NCBI GenBank assembly: GCA_019915135.1
Contig: JAHLMK010000032.1
Location: 62,001 to 126,000, forward strand
Direction: 5' to 3'
DNA: 64,000 nucleotides
DNA from: Strobilurus pachycystidiatus
Taxonomy: Eukaryota > Basidiomycota > Agaricomycetes > Agaricales > Physalacriaceae
Part shown: in pieces, positions 34,656-48,246 of the stretch
How the letters are laid out: each line of letters begins with the position of its first letter
Numbering within the stretch: the first letter of the stretch is position 1
Made by a program: the position numbers and the translations under genes
Notes under the pieces: generated by a model
What the model was told of the DNA's origin: nothing
The model's database searches: none
The model's input: only the letters and a program-made list of their open reading frames with translations

Positions 34656-35282
34656 TTAGAGTTACACGTGAGAAAACCACTCAAAAATAGAAATCGTATA
34701 GACACAGAAATTGTGCAGTCCAAAGTCAACAAATTAGCAGTCCAGTCCGAGATAGGTTGCACAATCAATAAGAACAGCAGTCTGTAGGTGTAAGATCAGC
34801 AAACCTAACGCAACGCAGTGAGAGTGGAGACTGAAACCCAAAACGATGGGAAAGGAACAAATGTCGACGACGTATGTTACTGTACACGTATACCTGACGC
34901 AAAGCTATGCAGTGGTGTTTACAAATGTGTACGCGATACAAAAATTTCAGTCAATTAAGCCACCGGAAATGCCCTTGCCCAGCAAGGGAATCAGGTTCCA
35001 ATAACTGACTACAGTCAACAACGGCAGGGCTCAGCAACAACACCACACAAGTAGCACATTTGAGTACACAATTGAGATTTTGAGTTTCAACTGCATTGCA
35101 GGTTTTCAAGGCATGTCCAGGATGGACACTAATAGTTCCAGAAGAGATTTGCTGGTCAATTGATTCTATCTAGCAATTAGCAATGGTATCCTGCTACATG
35201 AAATATACAACAACAACGGCACGCATAAGTACAACAAGCAATGATGATAATAAATACAAGAGATGAGATGAGAGGGAGAGAT
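34656..35282. other. intergenic, no gene seen
   Basis: AT-rich sequence with no coding signal. The right part is probably the 3' untranslated region and terminator of the SNF1 gene (TGATAATAAATAC near 35245 on the plus strand). Confidence 0.45.
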
Positions 35283-37384
<2,102 letters not shown>

Positions 37385-37816
37385 TTGCCTCCGGGAAGGT
37401 GACGGTGGGAGCAGACCTGTTCTGGAAGGAAATGTATTTTGATAATCACACGAGGCGTGATCCTGATGACGAGAACATTGATAAGATTATTCCATCTGAC
37501 AAGGTTGATTTCGGGCACACAGCACTGTGAACGTGCTCAGCAAGTCTCAGCAATGGATGGGCGCGCTTGACATTCACAGCGTGCACAGGAGAACGATCGG
37601 ATCGCGTCGCGTCGTGCTCTTGGAAATACGCCCCCACCGATCGATCGGAGCGAACATATGGAAAGGGCAAGCAGATTTTTTTGTTCATTTTCCGAATCTT
37701 TTTCTAGTTCTACCTATTTTATCTCCGTTCTCGTTCGTCATCATCTGTACTTGCTCAGTCCACTCCCGAGCTCGCTGGATGAATGGTGAGCAAGAGAAGA
37801 GAAGGGAGAAGAGAGA
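37385..37816. promoter_or_regulatory. SNF1 upstream region and PAN3 3' flank
   Basis: 432 bp between the SNF1 start and the PAN3 stop. No TATA box was identified. CGATCGGATCGCGTCGCGTCG near 37597 is a CG-rich block that may lie in the SNF1 promoter. Confidence 0.35.
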
Positions 37817-40093
37817 TTAGTACCCGAAAGCCGCGTCAATGCACGACTTGATTTCCCTATAGCTCACAACCAGACAACTCTGCTCATCCCGCGCAACCAG
37901 CATGATCTTCTCCTCCGAACCCGCGTCGAGCTAACATTATCATCAGTGGATGTAGATAAGCGCCTACAAGACCAACCTTGTTCAGACAAGTCAAGACATG
38001 CGACATGTTCGTCACCGGATTGCCGTGCTCATCCATCTGGTGGAACACAAAGTCGCGGAACAACTTGATGAGATAGCGGTCCCCCGTCTCTGACCAGCGC
38101 GGATCGCGTGCAAACCTAAACGCCACAAGAGATGTCAGTCAGACGATTGATTGCTTCTGGTCTGGCGTACTCTGGTCTCTCGTTGATGAAGCCAAACTTG
38201 CAGAGAAGCCGCACGAGGCGCGCATTCTCCAGTTCGCCCATGAGTTCGCCCTCCAGGTAGTCCGTGGCCCTATGAATGATACGATAAGCAACATCCAAGC
38301 ACAATGGATATGACCTACAGCAGCGCATCGTCCATCTCAGCAATCACCCGACTCCCAATGATCTCGAAAAAATGTGTAATATTCCGGTGTGGGTTGTTCT
38401 TGCTAATCAAAAACAGCGCCGCATTCTTCACGTCGGCACTGTACAACCGCGCCATCGTCTCGAGGCTCTTCTGGAAGTGACTCCCGCTGGCCGCGGAGGG
38501 ATTGGTGCAGCACAGCGAGATGATGAGACGCCCAAACATGGAGAGGTCGTCGAGCTGTAGGACGTGCACGTCGTGCGGCGTGTCGTATGCGAGCACGTCG
38601 ACGATACCGCACGAGCCGATGCGCAGGCGGTTCTTGCCCGTGACGAGGATCTTGGAGATGTCGACCATGCGGACGGCCATGCCCGCGTCGTGCACCCTGC
38701 GTATCGCGGAGGCGATCTGGATGATGTAGGACCAGAGCGTGCGCTCGGAGATGGGTTGCGGCTGCACAGCTTGCAGGGAGCGGTTGAAGGTCGTGGTCTG
38801 GGTCTTGAAGTGTGTGTCATAGAGCGTCTTGGCACCGGGGTAATAAGTGTACGCAACGACAAGGGAGCTATCGTTGAATGCGCGCGTCGTGAATGCCTCA
38901 GCCACGGCCACAATGTTCGGGTGCTTGATGCGGGACCAGGCCTCGATGGGAGTGAATGCTGTTTGATGCATGAGGCGGTAGTCTGAGGGCGGGTTAGACG
39001 ATCAAGGAACGCTGGATGCATTCCACCCACTTTCAACGCGCCGGAGCGTGTAGGGCACGCCGTCGGTGGAGTTGACGGCACGGTAGACGGTGGAGTACCA
39101 GCTGCCAAACTTGCGACGCTCGGTACTGGTCGCCTCAAGGGGGACGATGGAGTGGTAGCCTTGCATCTCATCGGGCAGTCCGAGCCCGGCAGGTGCGCCA
39201 CCGCGGGTGATCTCGCTGCGGATCTGAAGAGCCTGGCGCAGGTCGTTTGAGGATGGGACGAAATGAGAGTCGGAATGGTGAAGGAACGCAGGCGGGATAG
39301 TCGAGGTGTACAGATGGTAGTTCAGTGGTTCGCGGATGAAGACCTCGGTGTGGCTGGGATAGTACGGAACGTCGTAGTGCGCATCTTCATAGTACTGGGC
39401 GCGGATGAGATGCTGACCAATGATCATAGTGCGCCACACGTACCTCTCCCATCGTATTCATCATATCGCCATGATAGTGGTATTCGTACGAGTCGTCAAA
39501 GGCAGCCTGCGGAGACGGCGACGGCGGTGAGGGCGACGTGACCGAGGAGCGGGCGGTGAGAGGCGGTGGCGAGGTGGGCCCGGCGGTGAGATTGATGGTG
39601 CTCGAAGACTTGGGCACAAAGACGGGCGCGTTGACGGCGCGCGCCGTGAGCGGGGACCCCATGGCGGGCGACTCTGCACGCGGAGGGCTGTGGATCAAAT
39701 GATGGGTATATCTCGCAGAGATGAAGTGAGAGGCACGACATACGGCTGTTCGTCCGACGTCTGTGGCCGATGAGCGACTTGAGAACTGAATAGATGGGAA
39801 CAGACTGACCGGCGGATGGGAGTAGATGCACCCTTTATCCTGGTATTTACACGAGCTGGACGGTGTGAGCGTCGACGGGCATCAGGGTAGACAAAGCACG
39901 GACCCGTATATCATCACATTGCGGCACTGGCGCTGGACAGAGTCTGTGGACGCCGGTGAGATGGGTGATGGCAAGCCAAAGAAGACTGTCACTGACCCTT
40001 GCGAGTGGGCACCTGCTTGGCATCGTCCGGCGTCGAGTTCGGGTTGACGATCCGGACGGCGGCGGAGGACTGTGGGCGGGAAAAGAAGGCCAT
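37817..40093 (-). CDS. PAN3: PAN3, regulatory subunit of the PAN2-PAN3 poly(A) nuclease
   Basis: The start at 40093 gives [19 protein letters not shown]. Short exons (40093-39997, 39943-39904, 39855-about 39744) encode the CCCH zinc finger [21 protein letters not shown] Pro/Ser-rich linker follows. The PAN3 middle is seen in [19 protein letters not shown] and [20 protein letters not shown]. The pseudokinase continues as [38 protein letters not shown] and [15 protein letters not shown]. The C-terminal knob has [20 protein letters not shown] and [20 protein letters not shown], ending CIDAAFGY. At least eight introns are present; the junction near 39744-39687 is unclear by one or two bases. PAN3 recruits PAN2 to poly(A)-binding protein and starts mRNA deadenylation in the cytoplasm. 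Confidence 0.9.
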
Positions 40094-40248
40094 GGCAGCA
40101 AAGAAAGGAGGGAAATCGTGCGTGCGCTGGACGCCTCGACGCTGGCCAGCAGTGGGCGGCTCGCTATCAGTCGTCGACCGCGAGAGCCAACAATGATTCC
40201 CACACAGCGATCACAACACGTGCCATCACTTAGCTTGCCGCCACCATC
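40094..40248. promoter_or_regulatory. 155-bp divergent promoter of PAN3 and TFIIE-beta
   Basis: The two start codons point away from each other with 155 bp between them. No TATA box was seen. CG-rich sequence (CGTCGACCGCGAG near 40170) is in the middle. Confidence 0.5.
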
Positions 40249-41308
40249 ATGTCCAAGCTCGCTGCCGACGCCGCCGCGTTCAAGAACGTCCTGCAGCGCC
40301 AGGACTACTCGTCCTGGCACTCGAACCCAGGCACAAAGTCGACCCCAGCCGCAACGACTTCATCGCAGCCCGACTCGCCGCCAGCGACGAAAAAGAAACG
40401 GGCGAAAGCCAGTCCGTCATCAGCCTCCCCGTCGTCGATGTGGCTCACAGCGTGCTAGATGTCGTCTACTCGCAGCCCGCAGACACTGGCACCGGTGTGC
40501 ACGTCAACACACAGCTGGTCTATGCGGTCAATCATCTTAAGGTGCGTCTATGCCCCGCCCCAATGCCTTGCCTTATCCCGTCCCAAGTCCACACCCAACC
40601 CCATGCGCCTCCAAGACCTCGCCATCATTACCGACACCCCACTAGACACTGACCGCGTCCTACTCGAAAAGTTCAAAGCGCACGACCGCGTCCTCTGGGA
40701 TCCCAAGACCGATCTATTCAGCTACAAGGTGCGCCGGACCTGTCATCACATTCCAATCATACCAAATATGTTCTAGCACGAATACAACTTCCGGAACAAA
40801 GCTTCCCTTCTTACCGAGATTCAGCGCCGCACACGGAAAGGCGGCGGCATCGCCGTGCGCGATCTCAAAGAGGCGTGGAAGGAGGCGCCAGCCGCGATCG
40901 AGGAACTGGAGAAGGAGGGCGAGGTGCTCGTGACGCGCACGGCGAAGGACGGCCAGCTCAAGATGGTCTTTTGGAACGAGGTCAAGCCGGAGGAGGACAC
41001 TGGCGGGGCGCATGTCGAGAAAGGCGAGTCCTACACCCTTCTCTCCCTCCATCCTTGTATTCTCACTTTGATTAGAATTCATGGACCTCTGGCACGAGCT
41101 CCAAGTCCCGGACGATGTAGATCTGCTACGGCAGCTCGCCACGGAGGGTCTGCAGGTCACCGCCAGTCTCACTGCACCGGCAAAGGCACTCGGAGCGAAG
41201 AAGAAGGGCAAGAAGGGTGGCGCGCCAAGACAGCGCCAGGTCCGCATCACGAATACACATTTGAAGAACGTGGACTTGACAAGGGATTATGTCGCCCCCG
41301 GAAAGTGA
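40249..41308 (+). CDS. TFA2: transcription initiation factor IIE subunit beta
   Basis: Five exons (40249-40411, 40459-40541, 40588-40728, 40777-41023, 41076-41308) give 288 residues in frame. Features are the start MSKLAADAAAFKNVLQRQDY, a basic linker, the winged-helix core (NVVYSQPADTGTGVHVNTQL, MRLQDLAIITDTPLD), KAHDRVLWDPKTDLFSYKHE, the second winged helix (TRKGGGIAVRDLKEAWKEAP) and the conserved basic end RQRQVRITNTHLKNVDLTRD. TFIIE-beta works with TFIIE-alpha to load TFIIH into the Pol II preinitiation complex. The last intron (41024-41075) uses a GC donor. Length fits fungal TFA2. Confidence 0.92.
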
Positions 41309-41600
41309 GTGTGAATGGTTGGAGCATTGCATTTAGGATTGGACCCTTGTCATTTATGTATCAATAGCATTAGTATATATGTTGTTCTTCGAGATTGCCA
41401 AGTAGTATGGAGGCATCGTAACGGCTTATTAGTGGGTGCTTTCAAAGCGTTGGACGGCCAGTTGTAAGATGGCCATCCGTCGAGAATCAGAGTGGGGTGA
41501 ACAGTTCTAGTGACTTCATTCACTCTCGTTCCACCTTCATCCATACTTCACCAACCAAATATATACTACTAACCTCTGATTCAACTCAAGACTACTCTAC
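41309..41600. other. intergenic between TFIIE-beta and the amidohydrolase gene
   Basis: No gene seen. The last 100 bp carry CT-rich sequence and TATATACTAC (about 41560), a possible promoter element for the gene at 41601. Confidence 0.4.
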
Positions 41601-43031
41601 ATGTCCGATAACACTCACTCTCTGCACCACACCGCCTTCAACTTCCCCGTCATCGACAACCATGCGCACGGGCTCCTGCGCGCCGCCCACCGCGACAAGT
41701 TCCCGCTCGAGAGCATGTTCGAGGCGGAGGGCGCTGCCATGCTCGACGTGCCCAATCTCATGGCCGCGTACAGAGCCACAGCCCAGCTGGGTTTGGTCCT
41801 CGGTCTTGATGATAACTCGACTTGGGACGACGTCAAACGCGCGCGGAGCGCGCTCGACTATGATATTCTATGCGACAAGTACATGAAACCCTGCAAGCTC
41901 GCCGGGCTCCTCCTAGACGACGGCCTGGGTGGTGTCGCTGAATTCGCCGAGCCGTGGACCTGGCATACGCGGTTTGGATGCGACGTCAAGCGCATTGTGC
42001 GGATCGAGACGTCCGCGGAGGTTGTTCCCATACCTTATCCATGGTCATCTACTGATGTACGATAGGAAATCCTAGTAGAGATGCTCCAGACCAACGTCCC
42101 GCTAACGCTCTCCTCCTTCACCGAGCGCTACACCGCCTTCCTCCACGCCAGCGCCCAGAGACCCGAAGTGGTCGGGTTCAAGTCAATCGCGTGCTACCGC
42201 ACAGGCCTCGACGTCGGTATTACCGAGTCCGAGTCCGATATCGTTGCATGCCTCCCCCCGCTCTGCACCATGTTCAAAGAGACCGGCAAGGTCCGTCTCG
42301 CGCATAAACCGATAAACGACCACCTCGTGCGGATATGCCTCCGCGTCGCGGCAGAGTACGATAAACCAGGTAACGCTCTTATTGGAGGTTAGATCATGCT
42401 TACACGCGCAGTACAATTCCACACCGGCCTCGGCGACAAGGACATAACGCTCTTGCTCTCGTCGCCTGCTCATATGCAGCCCCTCATCGAAGCAAACCCC
42501 AAGACGAAGTTCGTCCTCCTCCACTCCTCCTACCCGTACACCCGCGAAGCAGGGTACCTCACACTCGTGTACCCGAATGTCTTCTTGGACTTTGGCGAGG
42601 TGCGTTGAAGCCTTGTCTCAAGTTGGTTGAAGGACGGACCCAGACTACGACCGTAGATCTTTCCCATGTTGTCCGGACACGGTCAGCGGTTTGTAGTCCG
42701 CCAGATGTTTGAATCGACGCCGACGAATAAACTGCTGTGGTCTAGTAAGTGATCACATCATGTTTGCGGGCCAGGCTAATGGTTGTGTAGCCGACGGACA
42801 CTGGTTCCCAGAGACGTACTATCTGGGCACGCTCCAAGCGAGACAAGCTCTGTATACAGTGAGTGCATTAGATTGCATGCTCAGCTACATGATAATGTCT
42901 TGTAGGTTCTATCAGAAATGATACAGGTTGGCGAGCTGAGTGAGAAGCAGGCTGTGAAGGTTGTCAAAGACGTGCTTTTCCACAACTCCAGCCGTATTTA
43001 CAAGCTGGGCCTGGAGGTGCCGGCGTGGTAG
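41601..43031 (+). CDS. FluG-like amidohydrolase (amidohydrolase family 2)
   Basis: Six exons (41601-42020, 42066-42369, 42412-42599, 42657-42744, 42791-42858, 42906-43031) give 397 residues in frame. The N-terminal strand carries VIDNHAHGLLRA with the H-x-H metal ligands. Later features are QFHTGLGDKDITLLLSSPAH with the third His, KFVLLHSSYPYTREAGYLT, VFLDFGEIFPMLSGHGQRF and WSTDGHWFPETYYLG with the catalytic Asp. This resembles the N-terminal half of Aspergillus FluG without the glutamine-synthetase half. A metal-dependent hydrolase in the cytosol is likely; the substrate cannot be told from sequence. Confidence 0.8.
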
Positions 43032-43220
43032 TCGCTAAGAGAAAGAAGTTTTAATCCACAACAATGGAAGACGTTGAAAACATACGATGAGATACATCAC
43101 TGAGCGTGTCCAGTAGGGCAGCGGAGGGCTGATTGAAATGACAAGATGGTCACTGAACAGAATGAGCATCGGCAAGGATATCATGTTACAACTCACAACA
43201 ATAGTTGGCAGACGCCTTTG

Positions 43221-43853
43221 TCAACTCCAATTGACATCCAAGCCCGTCTGCTGTACGACCTTGTCAAGACGTTCCTTCAGAGCGTGCACATCGTCAATCG
43301 TCGGCCGAGATGTCCCCGATGTCGACGTGAGCGCGCCAGAGGACAACTGATTCAGCATATCCTCCAGATCCTCCATCTTGCGCTTATCGTCTACCTCCTC
43401 CGGTACATCCACATCCGCATCCCTTTCTTTATCCATCTCCATCTCCAAATGCTCCCGCGCATGCTCCTCAGCCTCCAGATCCCTCGGCGCGATGTCCGTA
43501 AACCGCACATTATTCAGCCCGGTCGATATCGCGCGTGCTTCGTCCAACAGCGGGGACGCAGACGTAGAGAGGAAGGACACGAGAACCGCGGCCATCCCGC
43601 GCAGCCGCCCCAGTTCGTGCCCGAGCGGGACGCCGACCTGTGCAAAGCCCGCGTCAAAGCCCTCTTGAAGCGCGTTTTCCTTGCCTGCGGTGATGCCTTC
43701 GCGGTACCCTGTCTGCGTCGGGGTTCACGATGGTAAAAGCAGACAGAGAAAGGGTCGCACATTCGTGAAGTCATTGGACATCTTCGTCCACTGCGCATCG
43801 CTCTGCACGTCCACCGTTTCGTCCCATATCGAGTCTTGGTCCATCAGATTCAT
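43221..43853 (-). CDS. Yae1-family protein
   Basis: Two exons (43853-43761, 43712-43221) give 194 residues in frame. The first encodes an acidic Trp-containing start (MNLMDQDSIWDETVDVQSDA). The second opens with the glycine-spaced helix motif GYREGITAGKENALQEGFDA, followed by GFAQVGVPLGHELGRLRG, which is diagnostic of the Yae1 domain. The C-terminus is a charged helix (EHAREHLEMEMDKERDADVD). Yae1 with Lto1 adapts the cytosolic iron-sulfur machinery for the ribosome-recycling ATPase Rli1/ABCE1. Yae1 and Lto1 cannot be separated with certainty; the N-terminal exon favours Yae1. It is divergent from NOM1. Confidence 0.8.
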
Positions 43854-43944
43854 GATCGTGGTAATGGGTCAAGTCTTTTTCGGCGGAAGTACCGGTCCGA
43901 TCACAAGCTGTAACTTTTTCTGGCTCAATCAAATCAAATTCATA
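43854..43944. promoter_or_regulatory. 91-bp divergent promoter of the Yae1-like and NOM1 genes
   Basis: Only 91 bp separate the two start codons, so both 5' untranslated regions and core promoters must fit or overlap here. A GC-rich block CGGCGGAAGTACCGGTCCG lies near 43880. No TATA box. Confidence 0.5.
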
Positions 43945-46900
43945 ATGCCTCCTCGCACCAAAACCTCCACCACGCGCCTCCCCGCCACCCTCCTCGACGA
44001 GATCAATGGCGTTGCCTCCTCATCACATCCTGGATCTGGACCCAGACGCAAAGGTCGCCAACTCTCGCGAAAAGAGTCTCGAAAACAAGACCGGACGCAG
44101 AAGAAACAACGCAAGGCGGAATTCTTCACTGCACCTGCATCTGGGTCAAAGCGGCACATAGAAGAAGAGTTACACGAGGAGGCACCAAAGGCTAAGAAAG
44201 TCAGGATAGAGGAGGCCCCCAAGGCTAAGAAGGTCAGGATAGAGGCGCCGCCGAAGCCCAAGGAGGAGCGGAAGCCAAAGACGAAAAAGCCGACAGCCTT
44301 GGAGAAGCTCGTGGCACCCACCACGCAAAGAGAAACCGACGACGACCGCTATATCGCGTATCTCGAGTCGAAATTGGGCTATGGAAAGGGAAAGGGCAAG
44401 AAGGTCATGGACGACGACGACGGCTTGGATGGTATGTTTGTGAATTTATTCGACTCCCTTCGAGTCTAACGCGTAATTTCGATAGACTTGCTTGAATTCA
44501 CGTCTACGATTGGAGGACCGTCTAACGTGCGTTACCATGCCTTGTACCTCGATTTCGTTCTCATTCCGCTTTTAGGTAATGGACGAAGAGATGTCGGGCT
44601 CTGAGGAAGAGATGGACGAAGACGAGGATGAGGATGAGCTGGAATTGGAGGACTTTTACACGAGTGATGAAGAGGAGGAGGAAGAAGATGGCGGCGGCGA
44701 AGAGGAAGAGTGGGTTGGCATCCAGGATGATTCTGAAGACACTGTCGACGACTCGCAACCGCTAGAAGAATCGCCCGTCACGAGTACGTTTCATTCTCTT
44801 CACCCCATATTCATCCTGATAATCAAACATCCAGCAACGGCATACGTCCCGCCCCATCTCCGAAACAAAGGTCCTACGGCAACCAACAACTCCGAGGAAT
44901 TCGTCAAGCTTCGACGCAACCTCAAGGGTCTCCTCAATCGGTTCGTCAAGCTTATACAAAATGCTTGTGGATTTGCTAACTTCGCGTTCTCTCAGAATGA
45001 GCGAGCAGAACCTGGCTGGTATCCTGGACAGCGTCGAAGAAATGTATCGCAAACACAGACGAAATGGTAAGTGCGCCTTTTCCCTGTCCATGCATCATTG
45101 CCTCAAAGTGATCCCGGAATAGATGTCACGTCCACACTGACTTCACTCATAATCGAGGGGATCTCTGCGCATTCCCTCCTTCTGGACTCGTACGTCGTAC
45201 TACACGCGGCGTTCATAGCGAGTCTGCACAAGATCATGGGAGTCGAGTTCGGTAAGACTATCCTATGAAGAAGTCTCTATGGGTTGCTGACACTCTTGAT
45301 AGCTGCTACATTCGTGACAAGTGTCGTCTCGAATTATGAGACGCACTACGCGGGACTGGAGGACCAAAGTCAGGACGGGAAGGAGTGCTCTAACCTCCTC
45401 GTCCTGCTCTCTGAGTTGTACAACTTCCAAGTGATATCCTGTATCCTGGTCTATGATATGATCCGCGGGCTGCTGAATGGTACCATCACGGAATTTAAGG
45501 TCGAGCTTCTGTTGAAACTCATCAAGAGTCTGTCTACTTCTCTTTCCTTCCTTGTGTCCGACAAATTTACTCATCGTCCGACAGGTTCCGGGCAACAACT
45601 CCGGACAGACGATCCTTCCGCACTGAAGGACATAGCACAAATTGTTCAAGACAAGGTTGCAGCCTCTAGCGAAGTAGCGAGGTAAGTATGTGACCCTCAT
45701 CATACGGGTCGTGCTAATGGCCAGGCAGCTCCCGAACAAAGTTCATGCTCGAGACCCTCACAAACCTCAAGAACAACAAGACCAAAAAAGCCGCAACGCA
45801 TAACCAAGGTGGCGACGCCGTAGAGCGGATGAAGAAGTTTCTCTCCTCCTTGGGCAAGACAAAACACGGTACGGCTCTGTTCTCCTCCAGTTCCTCAGTC
45901 TTACCGGTGTCTAGTGGTAGCAAACGAGCCTCTCCGTGTCTCCCTCGCAGACCTTCACTCTGCTGAGACGAAGGGCAAGTGGTGGCTGGTCGGTGCAGCC
46001 TGGGGCGGAGACCCTCTGGTCGATCGTAAACAAGAAGAGTCGGGACGGCCCGCGGATGTGTCGGCAAACAACACCCTTCTGAAGCTGGCGCGAAAACAGG
46101 GCATGAACACGGATATCCGCAGAAGCATATTCGTCGTGCTGATGAGCAGTGATGTATGTATCTAACTCACCCTGACAAGTGTCCTTATCATCGTAATGTT
46201 GTAGGACTACGTCGACGCGTGCGACCGGCTCTCCCAGCTCAACCTCACCGAGCTGCAACAGCGCGAGATCGTGCGCGTCCTCTTGCATTGTTGCGGGAAT
46301 GTACGCATATCCTCTCCTACCCACCCATCATCTCTCCGGATGTTGACAATCCCTCAGGAGAAGACATACAACCCATACTATACGCTTGTGTGCCAGCACC
46401 TCTGCAGGACATCGCACTCCTACAAGATCACTTTGCAATTCTGCCTATGGGACTTCCTGCGCGACTTGGGCGAGGCGGAGGTGGGCGGGGCGGAGGTCAT
46501 CAAGGGGATCAAGGAAAGCGGGAGCGGCGGAGTGGAGAGCTTCGATCTGAAATCAATATCGTCCACGCGGTTGCGGAACGTGGCGCGCGCGTACGCGTGG
46601 TGGGTCGCCAAGGACTGCGTCACGCTCGCGATTTTGAAGGTGGGCCGCAATATCACAACGTTTCACGCCACTCACTCAAGAGGTTACGCATGGCAGCCGG
46701 TGGATTTCACGATCCTCAAACCACAGACGACGCAGTTCCTTTCCGAGTTTTTCTCGCAGTTGTTCGTCGGCAGCCAGGTGTCCACGCCGATGCTTCGTGC
46801 GGCGGACACGAAGGATTTGGCGATGAACAAGAACCGCGCGGCGGTGGAGGAGATCTTCATCAAGGCAACTAGGGTACAGACGCTAGCTATGGGGCTGGTG

Positions 46901-47014
46901 TATTTCTTCTCAAGTTCCTTTGACGGGAGTACGAGCGATCGGTTCATAAAGTGGGCTGTGGAGGTGGCGAAGGATACGCTGAGGACGGGGGCTGATGTTG
47001 TTCCAAACCTCTAG
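43945..47014 (+). CDS. NOM1/Sgd1-like nucleolar MIF4G protein
   Basis: About fourteen exons with 45-65-nt introns. The N-terminus is basic with a duplicated EEAPKAKKVRIE unit. An acidic run follows (EEMSGSEEEMDEDEDEDELE). YVPPHLRNK opens the MIF4G core, followed by LAGILDSVEEMYRKHRR, DVTSTLTSLIIEGISAHSLL, YAGLEDQSQDGKECSNLLVL, LYNFQVISCILVYDMIRGLL, SGQQLRTDDPSALKDIA and GKWWLVGAAWGG. The MA3 part has RIFVVLMSSDDYVDA-like RRSIFVVLMSSDDYVDACDR, LQFCLWDFLRDLGE and RNVARAYAWWVAKDCVTLAI. The end is GADVVPNL. The yeast orthologue Sgd1 acts in 18S rRNA maturation in the nucleolus and NOM1 binds DDX48. Frames join correctly at every junction checked. Confidence 0.9.
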
Positions 47015-47437
47015 TTCAATGATTTCTTGCCCTTCACGTTGGAAAAAGTGAAGCGAGCCATTGATCAAGCCTCAAGAGTTGCATGCTGCCGCAGTTCGAA
47101 TGATTCATGAGAATTTGCAGTCTACGGAGTTTTGTTCAACGAGTGCTAGAATACAGGGCGCTTCAACCCTCACCTACTTGTAAAGCTCAAAAAACAATCA
47201 ATGTATATACTATCGCGGCAAGCGGCAGCCCATGCGTTCACTGTGGCCAACTACCCAGTGAAAGGATCCTGCCGGTCAACAATATGCAACCAATTCCATC
47301 CTACCGTCGTCGGGGACCCAGATGGTTTGTACGGATGAATGAAGCCTTGTGCCCACGGCAGGCAGTCTGCCAGTGAGACCTCGAGCTATCAAGCAGGTGA
47401 TGTGGAGAAGAAAAAGATTTGCTGCTTTGATAGTGTC
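47015..47437. other. tail-to-tail gap between NOM1 and POP7-like genes
   Basis: No gene seen; it presumably holds both 3' untranslated regions. Short frames here lack any motif. Confidence 0.4.
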
Positions 47438-48112
47438 CTAGACAGCCTCCATAACATCGTCTGGGTCCGCGTCTGCTCGTGCCTTGGTTGGCGCGCTCCG
47501 AGTCGCTTGACTGACTATCGTGATAACAACCATAACGGTCGACTTCCCGCGCGTCTGGTAAGTGAGATCTTCCTCGTCATCCTCGGGAACGACTTCGTCC
47601 TGGACCTGAACGGTATCCGTCGTGTATTCAACGCGAATGTCGGTTGGAGAGAAGGGCAGGATGGGTGGAAGAGCGAGGGAGAGACGCATTAGGAGGGGAA
47701 TGGCCGCGCCCATTGCGCTCAGATGCAGACTCGTGTACCTTGAGCACCGTCAATGCGCGAATAAGACAAACAAAGCAGACAGGACGCACCCGTCTTTCAT
47801 GACGACATCCTTGCAGCGACGCATGTACGCCGCCAAGGACGTCTTGCGGGTGATGCAGATGAGATTCTTGCCCTCTTTGTGCGCCGAGCGGGGTCCTGTC
47901 GCCGAGACCGATCTTGGCACCGTCGGGAACGGTCGTGTGGGGGCAAGCTTGACGATGCGCTTCCGCTTTGACTCGGCTTTGGGCGGTTCCGCTGGTGGTG
48001 GCGGCGGCGGCGGCTGCGCTGTCCGGCCCGTCGTCGTCACCGCGGTCGACAGCCTGACACGCTTCGGGGTGCGGGCGGGAGTGTCCGAATCATTCTTACG
48101 CTTGGAGGACAT
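47438..48112 (-). CDS. POP7: POP7/Rpp20-like subunit of RNase P and MRP
   Basis: Two exons (48112-47790, 47738-47438) give 207 residues in frame. A basic, Pro-rich N-terminal half (MSSKRKNDSDTPARTPKRVR, a run of seven Pro) precedes an Alba-fold domain: ICITRKTSLAAYMRRCKDVV, YTSLHLSAMGAAIPLLMRLS, LALPPILPFSPTDIRVEYTT, VQDEVVPEDDEEDLTYQTR and STVMVVITI. The LhalGaAI pattern and the late V-Q-D-E strand fit Pop7, which pairs with Pop6 on the RNA of RNase P and MRP. Other Alba proteins are a less likely alternative. Confidence 0.75.
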
Positions 48113-48246
48113 GATCGATGTCGGAAGCAAGTCGGAGCTGGGCACGTGCCGCATCTGCTTTTTTCTTTCCTCTCTCATCCCGTCCCGGCCCCAGGCCTCC
48201 CCGTAAAACACCAGCCGCCACCACCAGCGCCGTCTGCAACGCCACG
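48113..48246. promoter_or_regulatory. 134-bp divergent promoter of POP7-like and eRF1 genes
   Basis: The start codons are 134 bp apart and divergent. A pyrimidine tract (CTTTTTTCTTTCCTCTCTC, near 48160) on the eRF1 sense strand is typical of highly expressed translation genes in fungi. Confidence 0.5.

Noticed and set aside
38428..39201. 257-codon minus-strand frame rich in Arg, Ser and Thr
   Set aside because: It overlaps the PAN3 exons in another frame and shows only GC-rich codon composition, no motif.
46156..46872. 238-codon plus-strand frame
   Set aside because: It is a shadow of NOM1 exons; the other frame has the MA3-type motifs and correct splice sites.
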